A stretch of DNA of 36,712 nt, from contig JBIJDU010000014.1 of assembly GCA_044343935.1 (NCBI GenBank), positions 1-36,712 on the forward strand, given 5' to 3'. The translations under genes and the position numbers were made by a program. Below the pieces are notes generated by a model, which was given only the letters and a program-made list of their open reading frames with translations, searched no databases and had not been told where the DNA came from. This stretch comes from AcAMD-5 sp044343935. Its GTDB lineage: Bacteria; Actinomycetota; Actinomycetes; S36-B12; UBA5976. How positions within the stretch are numbered: position 1 is the stretch's first letter; each line of letters begins with the position of its first letter. Positions 24,204 to 32,959 of this stretch are shown here, piece by piece.

Positions 24204-25628
24204 GTGATTGAAAGAGCTGGTTCGATTTTTCTAGATTTCTCTAGATCTAGGTTACTAGATACTGACTTTAATGATTTTTTAGACAACGATAAACCACGTG
24301 TTGCAAGTTTTATTGATCGAATGGTTAATGGTGATTTGGTTAACAACACAGAACGGAGGGGTGCTGCTCATTTTGCCACGCGAGGAATTTATTCTTCATA
24401 TGAAAATGTATCGAATCAGATGAAGGAGATTCTCTCTTTTGTGGATATTTTTCACCAAGGGGGCATAATTGGGTTCAAAGAGATTCGAAACGTAATAAAT
24501 GTTGGTATTGGTGGTTCGTATTTAGGCCCTGAAATGCTGCACCGTGCCCTTAGTGTTTCATACCCGAATTTGCTGGTAACCCGATTTGTGTCCAATCTAG
24601 ATCCTGTTTCATTTCAACGAGGCACAAGCGATCTAAGGCCAGAGGAAACACTAGTCATATTCTGTAGCAAAACTTTCACAACAATGGAAACTTTGGTAAA
24701 TCTTGAGTTGTTCACCGATTGGTTCAACAGTGCGGGCATATCTCCATTTGAACATAGTATTGCGGTAACTTCAAATCCAAATGCGGCTGCTGAAATAGGG
24801 TTCAAGTCAACTAACATCTTTGAATTCGATGTCAATATTGGTGGTCGATTCTCCGTGACAAGTTCTGTTGGCTTGGTGATAGCTTTAAGTTTCGGTGTTA
24901 AAGTTTTTAAGGATTTGCTAAATGGTGGGGCTCTTATCGATTCGATTGTTTTTGAAGATTCTACCGAAACTAAAATTTTTTATAGGCACCTGTTTGAGTT
25001 TCTTGGTAACAGAAAGGTATTAAAGTCTAATACGGTTGCCGTGTTGCCTTATTGTGATGCCTTAGATCGATTTCCAGCATATTTGCAACAATTATTCATG
25101 GAGTCCCTTGGCAAAAGTGTTGACACCCATGGGGATTCAGTCGGCAACGCTGGGCCGGTAATTATTGGTGAAGTTGGCACTAGTGCACAGCATTCATTTA
25201 TGCAATATCTGCACCAAGGAATCGAAACTATCCCAGCTGAATTTATAGTGATAAAGCCACCTAAAGACAAGTACTATTCAATTTATCGACAATTGGCGTT
25301 GAATGCGATCGCACAAGCAAATGCCTTGAGTGATGGAGATCGGGATTCTGCTATCAGACCTGACGGGTTGTTAGATGGTCATAGGGTAATTCCAGGTAAT
25401 AGACCTTCTACTCTCGTGATTTTGGAAGACTTATCTGCTAATTCCCTAGGGCAATTGATTGCATGGTATGAAAACTTGGTTATTGCTCTTGGTGCTGCCT
25501 GGAACATTAATCCTTTTGATCAATTTGGGGTAGAGCTAGGAAAACGTCTTGCTCGGGAGTTGGATGGGTCAACCGACAAAATCACAGATCCAAACTTACG
25601 TTCGCTCTTTGATGTGTTAGAGATTTAA
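24204..25628 (+). CDS. pgi: Glucose-6-phosphate isomerase
   Basis: Pgi interconverts glucose 6-phosphate and fructose 6-phosphate. At 474 residues it is shorter than the common ~550 because the N-terminus is trimmed, but active-site blocks are intact: ERRGAAHFATRG, NVGIGGSYLGP, SKTFTTMETL, GGRFSVTSSVGL, QQLFMESLGKSV with the catalytic glutamate, GTSAQHSFMQYLHQG with the catalytic histidine, and FDQFGVELGKRLA with the lysine. The start is GTG at 24204, 7 bp after mshC. A cluster of four CTAG sites lies in codons 10-19. In several Actinobacteria pgi is in the tkt/zwf block instead, so this location is unusual. Confidence 0.95.
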   Translation: MIERAGSIFLDFSRSRLLDTDFNDFLDNDKPRVASFIDRMVNGDLVNNTERRGAAHFATRGIYSSYENVSNQMKEILSFVDIFHQGGIIGFKEIRNVINVGIGGSYLGPEMLHRALSVSYPNLLVTRFVSNLDPVSFQRGTSDLRPEETLVIFCSKTFTTMETLVNLELFTDWFNSAGISPFEHSIAVTSNPNAAAEIGFKSTNIFEFDVNIGGRFSVTSSVGLVIALSFGVKVFKDLLNGGALIDSIVFEDSTETKIFYRHLFEFLGNRKVLKSNTVAVLPYCDALDRFPAYLQQLFMESLGKSVDTHGDSVGNAGPVIIGEVGTSAQHSFMQYLHQGIETIPAEFIVIKPPKDKYYSIYRQLALNAIAQANALSDGDRDSAIRPDGLLDGHRVIPGNRPSTLVILEDLSANSLGQLIAWYENLVIALGAAWNINPFDQFGVELGKRLARELDGSTDKITDPNLRSLFDVLEI

Positions 25629-25629
25629 A

Positions 25630-26448
25630 CTATTTACTTTCTCGTCTTCTTAGGTATCTTTCAAATTCTTTAGCAATCTCATCTCCACTTGTTGTAGAAA
25701 GGTCAGATGAATCACCTTCTACTTCCAATTTTTGAACATACTCGGCCATATCTTCATCATTCTCAATTAGTGAATTTACTTGTTTTTGCCATATTTCAGT
25801 TCTATTTGGAAAATCCCCAAGAGGGATTGGCAGATCAATTATTTCATCGAGGGCATCAAGTAATGCCATACTAGCCTTAGGCGAAGGCGGTTGTGATACA
25901 TAATGTGGAACTGCCGCCCACAAAGACATGCCTGCTATATTGCTAAAAGACAATACTTGTTGAATTACGCCGAGAATTCCGGTAGGTCCCTCATAGTCAG
26001 ATATCTCAATATCGAATATCTTTGCCATACGTTCGGTCATAGCCACAGCTGTTACTGGTATAGGTCGAGTATGGGGAGTGTCCGAGAGTAGCGAACCAAG
26101 TGCAATTACCGTTGAGATACCTAAGTTATCGATTTGGTTCAGAAACTCTTTTGAGAAAGTTTGCCAATGCATGCTTGGTTCGATACCGCGAACTAGATAA
26201 AAAACCTTACCAGAGTCAGTTTTAGCTTCATAGATATGCGTTGTTCGCCATTCCACTATTCGATTACCTTGGGCATCCCAGCGAAGAAATGGCCGATTGA
26301 CTTGAAAGTCATAATAAGGCTCTGGATCAAAGGTATATATCAACTTAGCCTGAAATTGTTCTATTAAATGATCAATCGCACCAGAAGCTGCCTCACCAGC
26401 ATCATTCCAGCCCTCAAACGCCACAATAGCTATCTTCTCGTTTGACAC
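25630..26448 (-). CDS. PAC2 family protein
   Basis: A 272-residue PAC2-domain protein, related to proteasome assembly chaperone 2 of eukaryotes. It begins with the typical IVAFEGWNDAGEAASGA and has VIALGSLLSDTPHTRP and SLWAAVPHYV later; the C-terminal ~70 residues are acidic and probably flexible. Actinobacterial PAC2 proteins lie near the mshC-metH region (Rv2125 in M. tuberculosis, from memory). Their function is unproven. It converges with pgi (1 bp apart) and diverges from metH over 114 bp. No proteasome genes are present in this window. Confidence 0.9.
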   Translation of the reverse strand: MSNEKIAIVAFEGWNDAGEAASGAIDHLIEQFQAKLIYTFDPEPYYDFQVNRPFLRWDAQGNRIVEWRTTHIYEAKTDSGKVFYLVRGIEPSMHWQTFSKEFLNQIDNLGISTVIALGSLLSDTPHTRPIPVTAVAMTERMAKIFDIEISDYEGPTGILGVIQQVLSFSNIAGMSLWAAVPHYVSQPPSPKASMALLDALDEIIDLPIPLGDFPNRTEIWQKQVNSLIENDEDMAEYVQKLEVEGDSSDLSTTSGDEIAKEFERYLRRRESK

Positions 26449-26562
26449 CTATCGCCCCCCGGATCTGGGTCAAGCCTATCCAATTCAGCCAAGTTGGGTG
26501 AGAAACAGTCAATGGACTGGCTTGTGAGGCAAATATGTGCCGAACACCTAAACTTAGGGATC

Positions 26563-29500
26563 ATGGCAACTAAAGATTCAATCCTGCAATTTCTAAAGAA
26601 GCAGGTACTTATCGCTGATGGCGCAATGGGGACCATGATTCAAAATGCAGACTTGGATCTCAAAGATTTCTTGCAACTTGAAGGGTGCAATGAAGTCTTG
26701 AATCGGACACGACCTGATGTTATCGAAAACATCCACCTTTCTTATTTTTCGGCTGGTTCAGATGCGGTTGAAACGAACTCTTTTGGTTGCAATTTTGCAA
26801 ATTTGAGTGAATATGGCATCGAGTCAGAAATTTATGATTTAAGTCTTAAGGCAAGCCAAATTGCTCGAAGTGCTGCTGATCAATCGCAGGGAAATCGGTT
26901 TGTACTTGGATCAATGGGGCCAGGAACAAAATTACCTTCGCTTGGACATACCACTTTTGATGCGTTGCAGGATTCTTATTACGAGAACGCTTTAGGTTTA
27001 ATTGAAGGTGGCGCAGATGCCCTCTTAATTGAAACGTCGCAAGATCTACTTCAGGTAAAAGCTGCAATTATTGGATCACAACTTGCGATGAATCAATACG
27101 GCCATGAAATCCCTATATTTGCATCTATTACCGTTGAACAAAATGGAACCATGCTCCTAGGCTCGGAAGTCTCAGCAGCTATTTCTAGTTTGGTCAATTT
27201 AGGAATCTCAGCAATTGGGATGAACTGTGCTACTGGACCAGAAGAAATGTCTGAGCATCTTCGATTGATATCACAGACAATAGACCTACCGATATCTTGC
27301 ATGCCAAACGCTGGACTTCCAATTTTGGTAGACGGTCATGCAACATACCCGTTAGAGGCGCGCCCCTTTGCGGATTATTTAAATCGATTTGCGCACGAAT
27401 ATGGATTATCGATTATCGGAGGTTGCTGCGGCACTACTCCAGAACATATCGCTGAACTAAAGAAACTAGATCTTTCTCAACCAATTCCACACCTATCGCA
27501 TTTACAAGATTCAGTATCATCCATTTACCAAGCAATAAATTTAATCCAGGACGGCACGTATTTAAATGTGGGGGAGCGTGCTAATGCTAATGGATCAAAA
27601 GCTTTTCGAGATGCGCTGTTAAATGAAGATTTTGAAGAATGTATTGAGATCGCCACATCGCAAGTGCGATCCGGCGCTCACATTCTTGATCTGTGCGTTG
27701 ATTACGTAGGCCGCGACGGGGTGTCAGACATGTCTGAACTCTCTTCTCGTCTGGCAACAGCATCGACTTTACCGGTAATGCTAGACAGTACCGAACCTGC
27801 TGTAATTGAAGCTGGACTCAAGCACCTTGGTGGTCGATGCTTAATTAACTCTTTGAATTTTGAAGATGGTGATGGCCCGGAATCAAGATTTTCCCGAATG
27901 CTGAAATTGGCAAGAATGCACGGCGCTGCAGTAGTTGCGCTAACCATTGACGAAGAGGGTCAGGCACGCACTACCGAATGGAAAATTCGAGTGGCTCGAA
28001 GATTAATTGAACGCTTAACCAGTGAAGGTATTCCTGAATCTTCCATCTTGGTTGATACTCTAACTTTCCCAATAGCAACTGGCCAAGAAGAAACACGTCG
28101 AGATGGAATAGAAACCCTACTGGCGATACAAAATATAAAAAATGAGTTTCCTAATGTAAAAACGATACTAGGGTTGTCAAATGTATCTTTTGGTTTGAAC
28201 CCAGCTGCTAGACAGGCTTTAAATTCAGTATTTTTGAATGAAGCCAGAATGCATGGATTAGATGCCGCAATAGTTGACTCATCCAGAATTTTGCCATTAA
28301 ACCAAATCTCTGATGATAAAAAAATGCACCTGTTAAATCTAATTTATGATCGTAGGTCGTATTCTGATTCTGGTGAAATCACTTATGATCCACTCACCGC
28401 GGTTCTGGACGAATTCGCCGATTCAACTACGGTTGGACGCAGTGCTAATAGTTTGAGTGCATTAGCGGAAATGACTATTGATAGAAATCTCCACACCAGG
28501 ATTGTTGAGGGTATAGGTAAAGAATTGACTAACTCTCTGGATGTTGCTTTAACCGAGTTTTCTCCTCTTGACATTGTCAATGAAATTTTGCTACCAGCGA
28601 TGAAGGAAGTTGGTGAATTGTTTGGCGCAGGAGTGATGCAATTGCCATTTGTGCTTCAAAGCGCCGAAGTTATGAAAGCCTCTGTTGGATATCTTGAAGG
28701 TTTCATGGAGCGTAGTGAACATCAAGATAAAGGGAAAGTTCTTCTTGCAACCGTTAAGGGCGATGTCCATGATATTGGAAAGAATTTAGTTGACATTATT
28801 CTGACAAATAACGGTTTTACTGTCCACAACATTGGAATTAAACAAACTATCCAACAAATTATTGACGCTGCTGATGAGAACCAAGTGGACATAATTGGAA
28901 TGAGTGGACTGCTAGTAAAAAGCACCGTGATTATGCGTGAGAATTTAGAGGAACTAAATAGTCGCGGTTTGGCGAGCAAATACCCAGTAATTCTTGGTGG
29001 GGCCGCGTTAACGAGAGCTTATGTTGAAGACGATTTGGCTGGGATCTATGAGGGAACCGTTCGATATGCGAAGGATGCATTTGAAGGGTTGTCGCTTTCT
29101 GAAGCAATAATCCAAGAAAAGCGCACGGGCACCTCAGTTTTGCCACCCCTTCGCAAGAGAATTCATAAGATAAGTCAGCCTTCACAAACGCTAGTAAGTC
29201 AAACTCGATCATCAGTCTCGATGGAAAATCCTGTTCCTGATATGCCGTTTTATGGATCCAAGGTAGTTAAGGGAATCTCACTTAGCGAGATAGCTAGTTG
29301 GTTAGATGAACGAGCCACTTTCGTAGGGCAATGGGGACTGAAACCAAGTAGAGACCATTCAAAATCCCTAGAAACGCTAATTGAGCAAGAGGGGCGCCCG
29401 AGACTTCGATATTGGTTGGAACAAATTCAAAAGAACAATCTAAATGAATTTGGCGTTGCTTATGGTTATTTTCCAGCTTATTCAGAAGGAAATAAGATTT

Positions 29501-30027
29501 CTATTTTAGACGAATCGAGAAGTTCAGTTCTGTGTGAAATGGAGTTTCCTAGGCAGACAAAAGGTGAACAACTCTGTTTGTCGGATTATGTGAAGCCAAA
29601 ATCCTCAAACGTAATGGATTTTGTTGCATTTCATATGGTAACTATGGGTAATGCTGTTTCGCAATACGCAAATAAGCTATTTAGTGAAGATAGATATCGT
29701 GACTATCTTGAGATCCATGGTTTATCCGTTCAGCTGACTGAGGCTTTAGCCGAAATGTGGCACGCTCGAATCCGTCGGGAATTAAAGATTGATGGAAATG
29801 ATGCTCTTGATTTGCAGTCCATCCTAAAACAAGATTATCAAGGAGAGAGATATTCGTTTGGTTATCCAGCATGCCCTGACCTTTCTTTACAGGTGCCCTT
29901 GATGAATCTGTTACACCCTGAGCGAATCGGAATTGAACTAAGTGAAGAATTTCAATTGCATCCGGAACAAAGTACTAGCGCAATTATTTTTCACCATCCA
30001 GAAGCAAGATATTTCAATGCAAAGTGA
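26563..30027 (+). CDS. metH: Cobalamin-dependent methionine synthase MetH
   Basis: MetH transfers a methyl group from 5-methyltetrahydrofolate via cobalamin to homocysteine. The 1154-residue protein has the full modular order: homocysteine domain (1-~310) with zinc ligands Cys222 and Cys288-Cys289 (GGCCG); pterin-binding domain (~325-600) with GERANANGSKAF; B12 cap and Rossmann domains (~635-870) with D-x-H-x2-G at Asp734/His736/Gly739; and a C-terminal AdoMet reactivation domain (~930-1154) with GERYSFGYPACPD. ATG 26563 is chosen because the family starts about here; the frame extends 23 codons upstream. The TAGGGA ribosome site is close (26555-26560). No cobalamin riboswitch motif is seen in the 114-bp leader. 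Confidence 0.95.
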   Translation: MATKDSILQFLKKQVLIADGAMGTMIQNADLDLKDFLQLEGCNEVLNRTRPDVIENIHLSYFSAGSDAVETNSFGCNFANLSEYGIESEIYDLSLKASQIARSAADQSQGNRFVLGSMGPGTKLPSLGHTTFDALQDSYYENALGLIEGGADALLIETSQDLLQVKAAIIGSQLAMNQYGHEIPIFASITVEQNGTMLLGSEVSAAISSLVNLGISAIGMNCATGPEEMSEHLRLISQTIDLPISCMPNAGLPILVDGHATYPLEARPFADYLNRFAHEYGLSIIGGCCGTTPEHIAELKKLDLSQPIPHLSHLQDSVSSIYQAINLIQDGTYLNVGERANANGSKAFRDALLNEDFEECIEIATSQVRSGAHILDLCVDYVGRDGVSDMSELSSRLATASTLPVMLDSTEPAVIEAGLKHLGGRCLINSLNFEDGDGPESRFSRMLKLARMHGAAVVALTIDEEGQARTTEWKIRVARRLIERLTSEGIPESSILVDTLTFPIATGQEETRRDGIETLLAIQNIKNEFPNVKTILGLSNVSFGLNPAARQALNSVFLNEARMHGLDAAIVDSSRILPLNQISDDKKMHLLNLIYDRRSYSDSGEITYDPLTAVLDEFADSTTVGRSANSLSALAEMTIDRNLHTRIVEGIGKELTNSLDVALTEFSPLDIVNEILLPAMKEVGELFGAGVMQLPFVLQSAEVMKASVGYLEGFMERSEHQDKGKVLLATVKGDVHDIGKNLVDIILTNNGFTVHNIGIKQTIQQIIDAADENQVDIIGMSGLLVKSTVIMRENLEELNSRGLASKYPVILGGAALTRAYVEDDLAGIYEGTVRYAKDAFEGLSLSEAIIQEKRTGTSVLPPLRKRIHKISQPSQTLVSQTRSSVSMENPVPDMPFYGSKVVKGISLSEIASWLDERATFVGQWGLKPSRDHSKSLETLIEQEGRPRLRYWLEQIQKNNLNEFGVAYGYFPAYSEGNKISILDESRSSVLCEMEFPRQTKGEQLCLSDYVKPKSSNVMDFVAFHMVTMGNAVSQYANKLFSEDRYRDYLEIHGLSVQLTEALAEMWHARIRRELKIDGNDALDLQSILKQDYQGERYSFGYPACPDLSLQVPLMNLLHPERIGIELSEEFQLHPEQSTSAIIFHHPEARYFNAK

Positions 30028-30679
30028 AAGATCTTTATCGGGCATTTTCTTTGATATGGATGGAACACTGTTTGGAACTGAAGAAATTTGGTTTCACTCT
30101 GAAGTTAAGCTAATGACCAGGTTTGGGGTTGATTGGACTAGAGCAGATCATGCAATATGCGTCGGAGGTCCGATGTCAAGGGGGACTGCTTACATGTTAG
30201 ACAGACTTAAGAATGTAATTACTGCAGATGATTTGTTCGAGTTGGAAATGGAGTACATCGAGAGGGAATTCGCACAAAATCCTATTCCCTGGCAACCAGG
30301 TGCTGAAAATTTGGTTAAACAAGCGATAGAAGCTGAAATTCCTATCGCATTAGTGACGGCAAGCAGTAGGCATTTGGTTAATTTAGTGAATGCCCAAATT
30401 GATCTCTCAATTTTCGATTCTATCATCACTGGTGACGATGTCCTTAATCCCAAACCTGCACCAGATGCGTATGTTCAAGCTATTGAAGAACTCAAGGTAG
30501 ATAAGCTAAATGCAATCGCGATTGAAGACAGCAATTCGGGGGTTCGGTCAGCGTTAGGCGCAGGGCTCCATGTGTTATGTCCACCAAGTCACACCATTAC
30601 TATCGAAAACGATGCACTTAAAATCGTTCAATCCTTGCTAGGTATTGAACTTAGTAACCTAGAACACTGGCGGTGGTGA
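30017..30679 (+). CDS. HAD family hydrolase (phosphatase/phosphoglucomutase-like)
   Basis: A 220-residue HAD-superfamily hydrolase with an alpha-helical cap inserted after motif I. Motif I is FFDMDGTL with Asp13 as nucleophile and Asp15 as acid/base; motif II is VTASS; motif III and the Mg site appear as NPKPAPDAY and IEDSNSGVRSALGAG. Substrate is unknown; sugar phosphatase or beta-phosphoglucomutase relatives are possible. ATG 30017 overlaps metH by 11 nt and the gene ends overlapping trmI by 7 nt. An HAD gene between metH and trmI is common in Actinobacteria. Confidence 0.92.
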   Translation: MQSERSLSGIFFDMDGTLFGTEEIWFHSEVKLMTRFGVDWTRADHAICVGGPMSRGTAYMLDRLKNVITADDLFELEMEYIEREFAQNPIPWQPGAENLVKQAIEAEIPIALVTASSRHLVNLVNAQIDLSIFDSIITGDDVLNPKPAPDAYVQAIEELKVDKLNAIAIEDSNSGVRSALGAGLHVLCPPSHTITIENDALKIVQSLLGIELSNLEHWRW

Positions 30680-31494
30680 ATGTGAATTTTGCTACTGGGG
30701 ACTTAGTAGTTCTTATGGATGCCAAGGGCAGAAGGAAACTGATAACCCTTGAACAAGGAAAGAAATTCTTTTCTCATACCGGGGCAATAGATCACAATCA
30801 GATCATTGGCCAGTCTGACTGTTCAATTGTTGAATCGGAGAAGGGAACAAAGTATCTAGCGTTTAAGCCTTTACTCAGAGATTATGTACTAAGTATGCCC
30901 AGGGGAGCAACGATTGTTTACCCAAAGGATTCCGCAATTATTGTAGGTTATTCAGATCTTTTTCCTGGGGCTAAGGTTTTAGAAGCTGGCGTGGGCTCAG
31001 GGGCGTTATCGGCAGCGATTTTACGTGCGATAGGAACCGAAGGAAGATTGATCAGCTTTGAAAGGCGAGAGGAATTCGCTGAGATAGCACGCAAAAATGT
31101 TGAGCGATTTTTTGGATCTGAAATTAGAAATTGGATTATTCAGGTTGGCGATGTGGCAGATGTCAGTGACATTGAAGTTACCCATGTGATCCTTGACATG
31201 CTAGAGCCATGGCGTACGTTGCCCGCCATTTCAAAAGTCTTGCTGTCGGGTGGAGTTTTAGTTACTTATGTGGCAACAACAACACAAATGAGCGTTATGG
31301 TAGAGGCCATAAGAGAATCGGGCGATTACACTGAGCCGGAAATTTTTGAAACTTTACTGCGCCCATGGCATGTTGAAGGACTGGCAGTTAGACCGGAACA
31401 TCGAATGATGGGACATACTGGCTTTTTAATTTTTGCACGCAAGCTCGCATCGGATGCCAGTCCGTTGCCTAAAAGGCGAAAGGCAGCACATTAA
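30673..31494 (+). CDS. trmI: tRNA (adenine-58-N1) methyltransferase TrmI
   Basis: TrmI makes 1-methyladenosine at position 58 of the tRNA T loop. The 273-residue protein has the N-terminal beta domain followed by a Rossmann methyltransferase with the SAM motif VLEAGVGSGAL (102-112) preceded by YPKD (83-86), and a VILDMLEPW catalytic block. The C-terminus ends with a family-like PEHRMMGHTGFLIFARKLA and a basic tail. The start is GTG at 30673 or the next GTG at 30676. In M. tuberculosis and Streptomyces this gene precedes the arc/dop/pup proteasome locus; here a FKBP gene starts 2 bp later. Confidence 0.94.
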   Translation: MVNVNFATGDLVVLMDAKGRRKLITLEQGKKFFSHTGAIDHNQIIGQSDCSIVESEKGTKYLAFKPLLRDYVLSMPRGATIVYPKDSAIIVGYSDLFPGAKVLEAGVGSGALSAAILRAIGTEGRLISFERREEFAEIARKNVERFFGSEIRNWIIQVGDVADVSDIEVTHVILDMLEPWRTLPAISKVLLSGGVLVTYVATTTQMSVMVEAIRESGDYTEPEIFETLLRPWHVEGLAVRPEHRMMGHTGFLIFARKLASDASPLPKRRKAAH

Positions 31495-31496
31495 AT

Positions 31497-32021
31497 ATGA
31501 AATACATAGTGCGATCAAGAATTCGATATGCGTCAATCCCGTTTATCTTAGTTTCACTTATTACTATTCTGCTATCCGCTTGTGGATCGGGGCAGGGCGA
31601 GGAGATTCAACCCATGGGTGAAGAGATCTATCCAAACTTATTTTTAACTGAAGCATCAGGTATTCCGATGTTTAGTATTACTGAAACAATAAGTGTAAAT
31701 GAATTAGTAGCCATAGACCTTACAACAGGTGACGGTGCTTCAGTCTCGCTGCAGGATACTTTGGAGGTGAATTATCTAGGAGTAGGTGGATCAAGTGGAT
31801 TTTCGTTTGATTCATCCTTCGCGAGAAATGAGCCTGCGGTTTTCCCTTTGCAAGCAGTTATTTTGGGTTGGCAAGAGGGGTTGGTTGGCATGAAAGAAGG
31901 GGGCAGGCGAGTTTTAGTTATCCCAGGCAACAAGGCTTATGGACCAACACCACCTCCTGGCTCAGGTATAGAACCCAATGAAACACTCATCTTCCTAGTG
32001 GATTTAATCAAAATTAACTAA
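31497..32021 (+). CDS. FKBP-type peptidyl-prolyl isomerase, predicted lipoprotein
   Basis: A 174-residue FKBP PPIase that catalyses proline isomerisation during folding of exported proteins. It begins with a basic and hydrophobic signal ending in the lipobox LSAC, giving lipidation at Cys29 and anchoring outside the membrane. The FKBP domain (about 80-172) has LEVNYLGVG, FSFDSSFARNEPAVFPL, VILGWQEGLVGMKEGGRRVLVIP and KAYGPTPPPGSGI, all typical. The ATG is 2 bp after trmI and its stop shares a base with the pafB ATG (TAATG), so it is translationally coupled to pafB, as in the usual pafA-FKBP-pafBC order. Confidence 0.93.
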   Translation: MKYIVRSRIRYASIPFILVSLITILLSACGSGQGEEIQPMGEEIYPNLFLTEASGIPMFSITETISVNELVAIDLTTGDGASVSLQDTLEVNYLGVGGSSGFSFDSSFARNEPAVFPLQAVILGWQEGLVGMKEGGRRVLVIPGNKAYGPTPPPGSGIEPNETLIFLVDLIKIN

Positions 32022-32959
32022 TGAACAAAACAGAGCGCCAATTAAATCTCGTTTTTCTTTTGATGAGCACTAGAAGAGGATTAACTCGCGCTCAAATCAG
32101 GAGTGGCATTTCCGATTATAGAGAAGCCACCTCTGACCAATCATTTGAAAGAATGTTTGAACGTGACAAACAAGAATTGAAAGAATTAGGGTTTAATTTA
32201 GAGAGTTTTCAAGATCATTATGCAGCAAGTGATGAAATCTATTATCGGATAGTACGAGAAGATTCAACTTTTCATACTTCAGATTTATCTATCCAACAGA
32301 AAATTTTGTTCCAAGTGGCTCGCTTGCAGATGCAGGAAACAGTTGACTCATCACGCAAGACTCTCATTAAGTTGGAAACCCTTCCAAATCTTGATCACAT
32401 CGAACTATCAGTGAATCCGAAGTTTGAACGATCTTCCATTCTTCAAAATATAATTCAAGGTATTGATCAAGGTCGCATGGTTTCGTTCGATTATTTAAGC
32501 TCTGAAGATGAGAATTATCTGAAGCGAGATGTAATTCCAATTCGTATTATTTTCTGGAATCGAAACCTTTACTTAATTGCTTATTCATACTCGAGACAAG
32601 ACTACAGAACATATCGTATTGACAGGATCTCGGGAGATGTTGATCTCGGTGAAAGCGCTGATTTGGATTTGGAATCTGAAGCTACAGGCAAATTCAAGGA
32701 ATTCATTTCGAATCTTGATTCGTCCCTAAAATGCTTAGTGACTCTAAAAGGGAATGCAGTTTTTAGATCCGTGGAGAATAATTATATAAAAATCAGCGCT
32801 GTAGGTGATTCGGTAGAAATCTCATACCCTGAGAGGGAAATAACGGATCTATTCAAAGTACTTTTGCGAAATATTGAGAATATTCAAGACCTGGAAACGG
32901 CGGACGTTTTTACAAAATTCAAACAATATGTAAATCGGATTAATGATGTTCAATTCTAG
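32021..32959 (+). CDS. pafB: PafB-like WYL transcriptional regulator
   Basis: PafB and PafC act as a heterodimeric activator of RecA-independent DNA damage genes in mycobacteria. This 312-residue protein has an N-terminal winged-helix domain (about 1-70: ERQLNLVFLLMSTRRGLTRAQIRSG), then a middle helical segment and a WYL domain (about 140-225) containing VSFDYLSSEDE, RNLYLIAYS and YRTYRIDRIS. The WYL triad is a variant, LYLIAY. It overlaps pafC by 17 nt. It lies in the position and order of pafB in other Actinobacteria but without the preceding pafA. Confidence 0.9.
   Translation: MNKTERQLNLVFLLMSTRRGLTRAQIRSGISDYREATSDQSFERMFERDKQELKELGFNLESFQDHYAASDEIYYRIVREDSTFHTSDLSIQQKILFQVARLQMQETVDSSRKTLIKLETLPNLDHIELSVNPKFERSSILQNIIQGIDQGRMVSFDYLSSEDENYLKRDVIPIRIIFWNRNLYLIAYSYSRQDYRTYRIDRISGDVDLGESADLDLESEATGKFKEFISNLDSSLKCLVTLKGNAVFRSVENNYIKISAVGDSVEISYPEREITDLFKVLLRNIENIQDLETADVFTKFKQYVNRINDVQF

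Noticed and set aside
26449..26562. Cobalamin or SAM riboswitch in the metH leader
   Set aside because: The leader is only 114 bp and lacks the conserved B12-box sequence or a recognisable SAM-riboswitch core.
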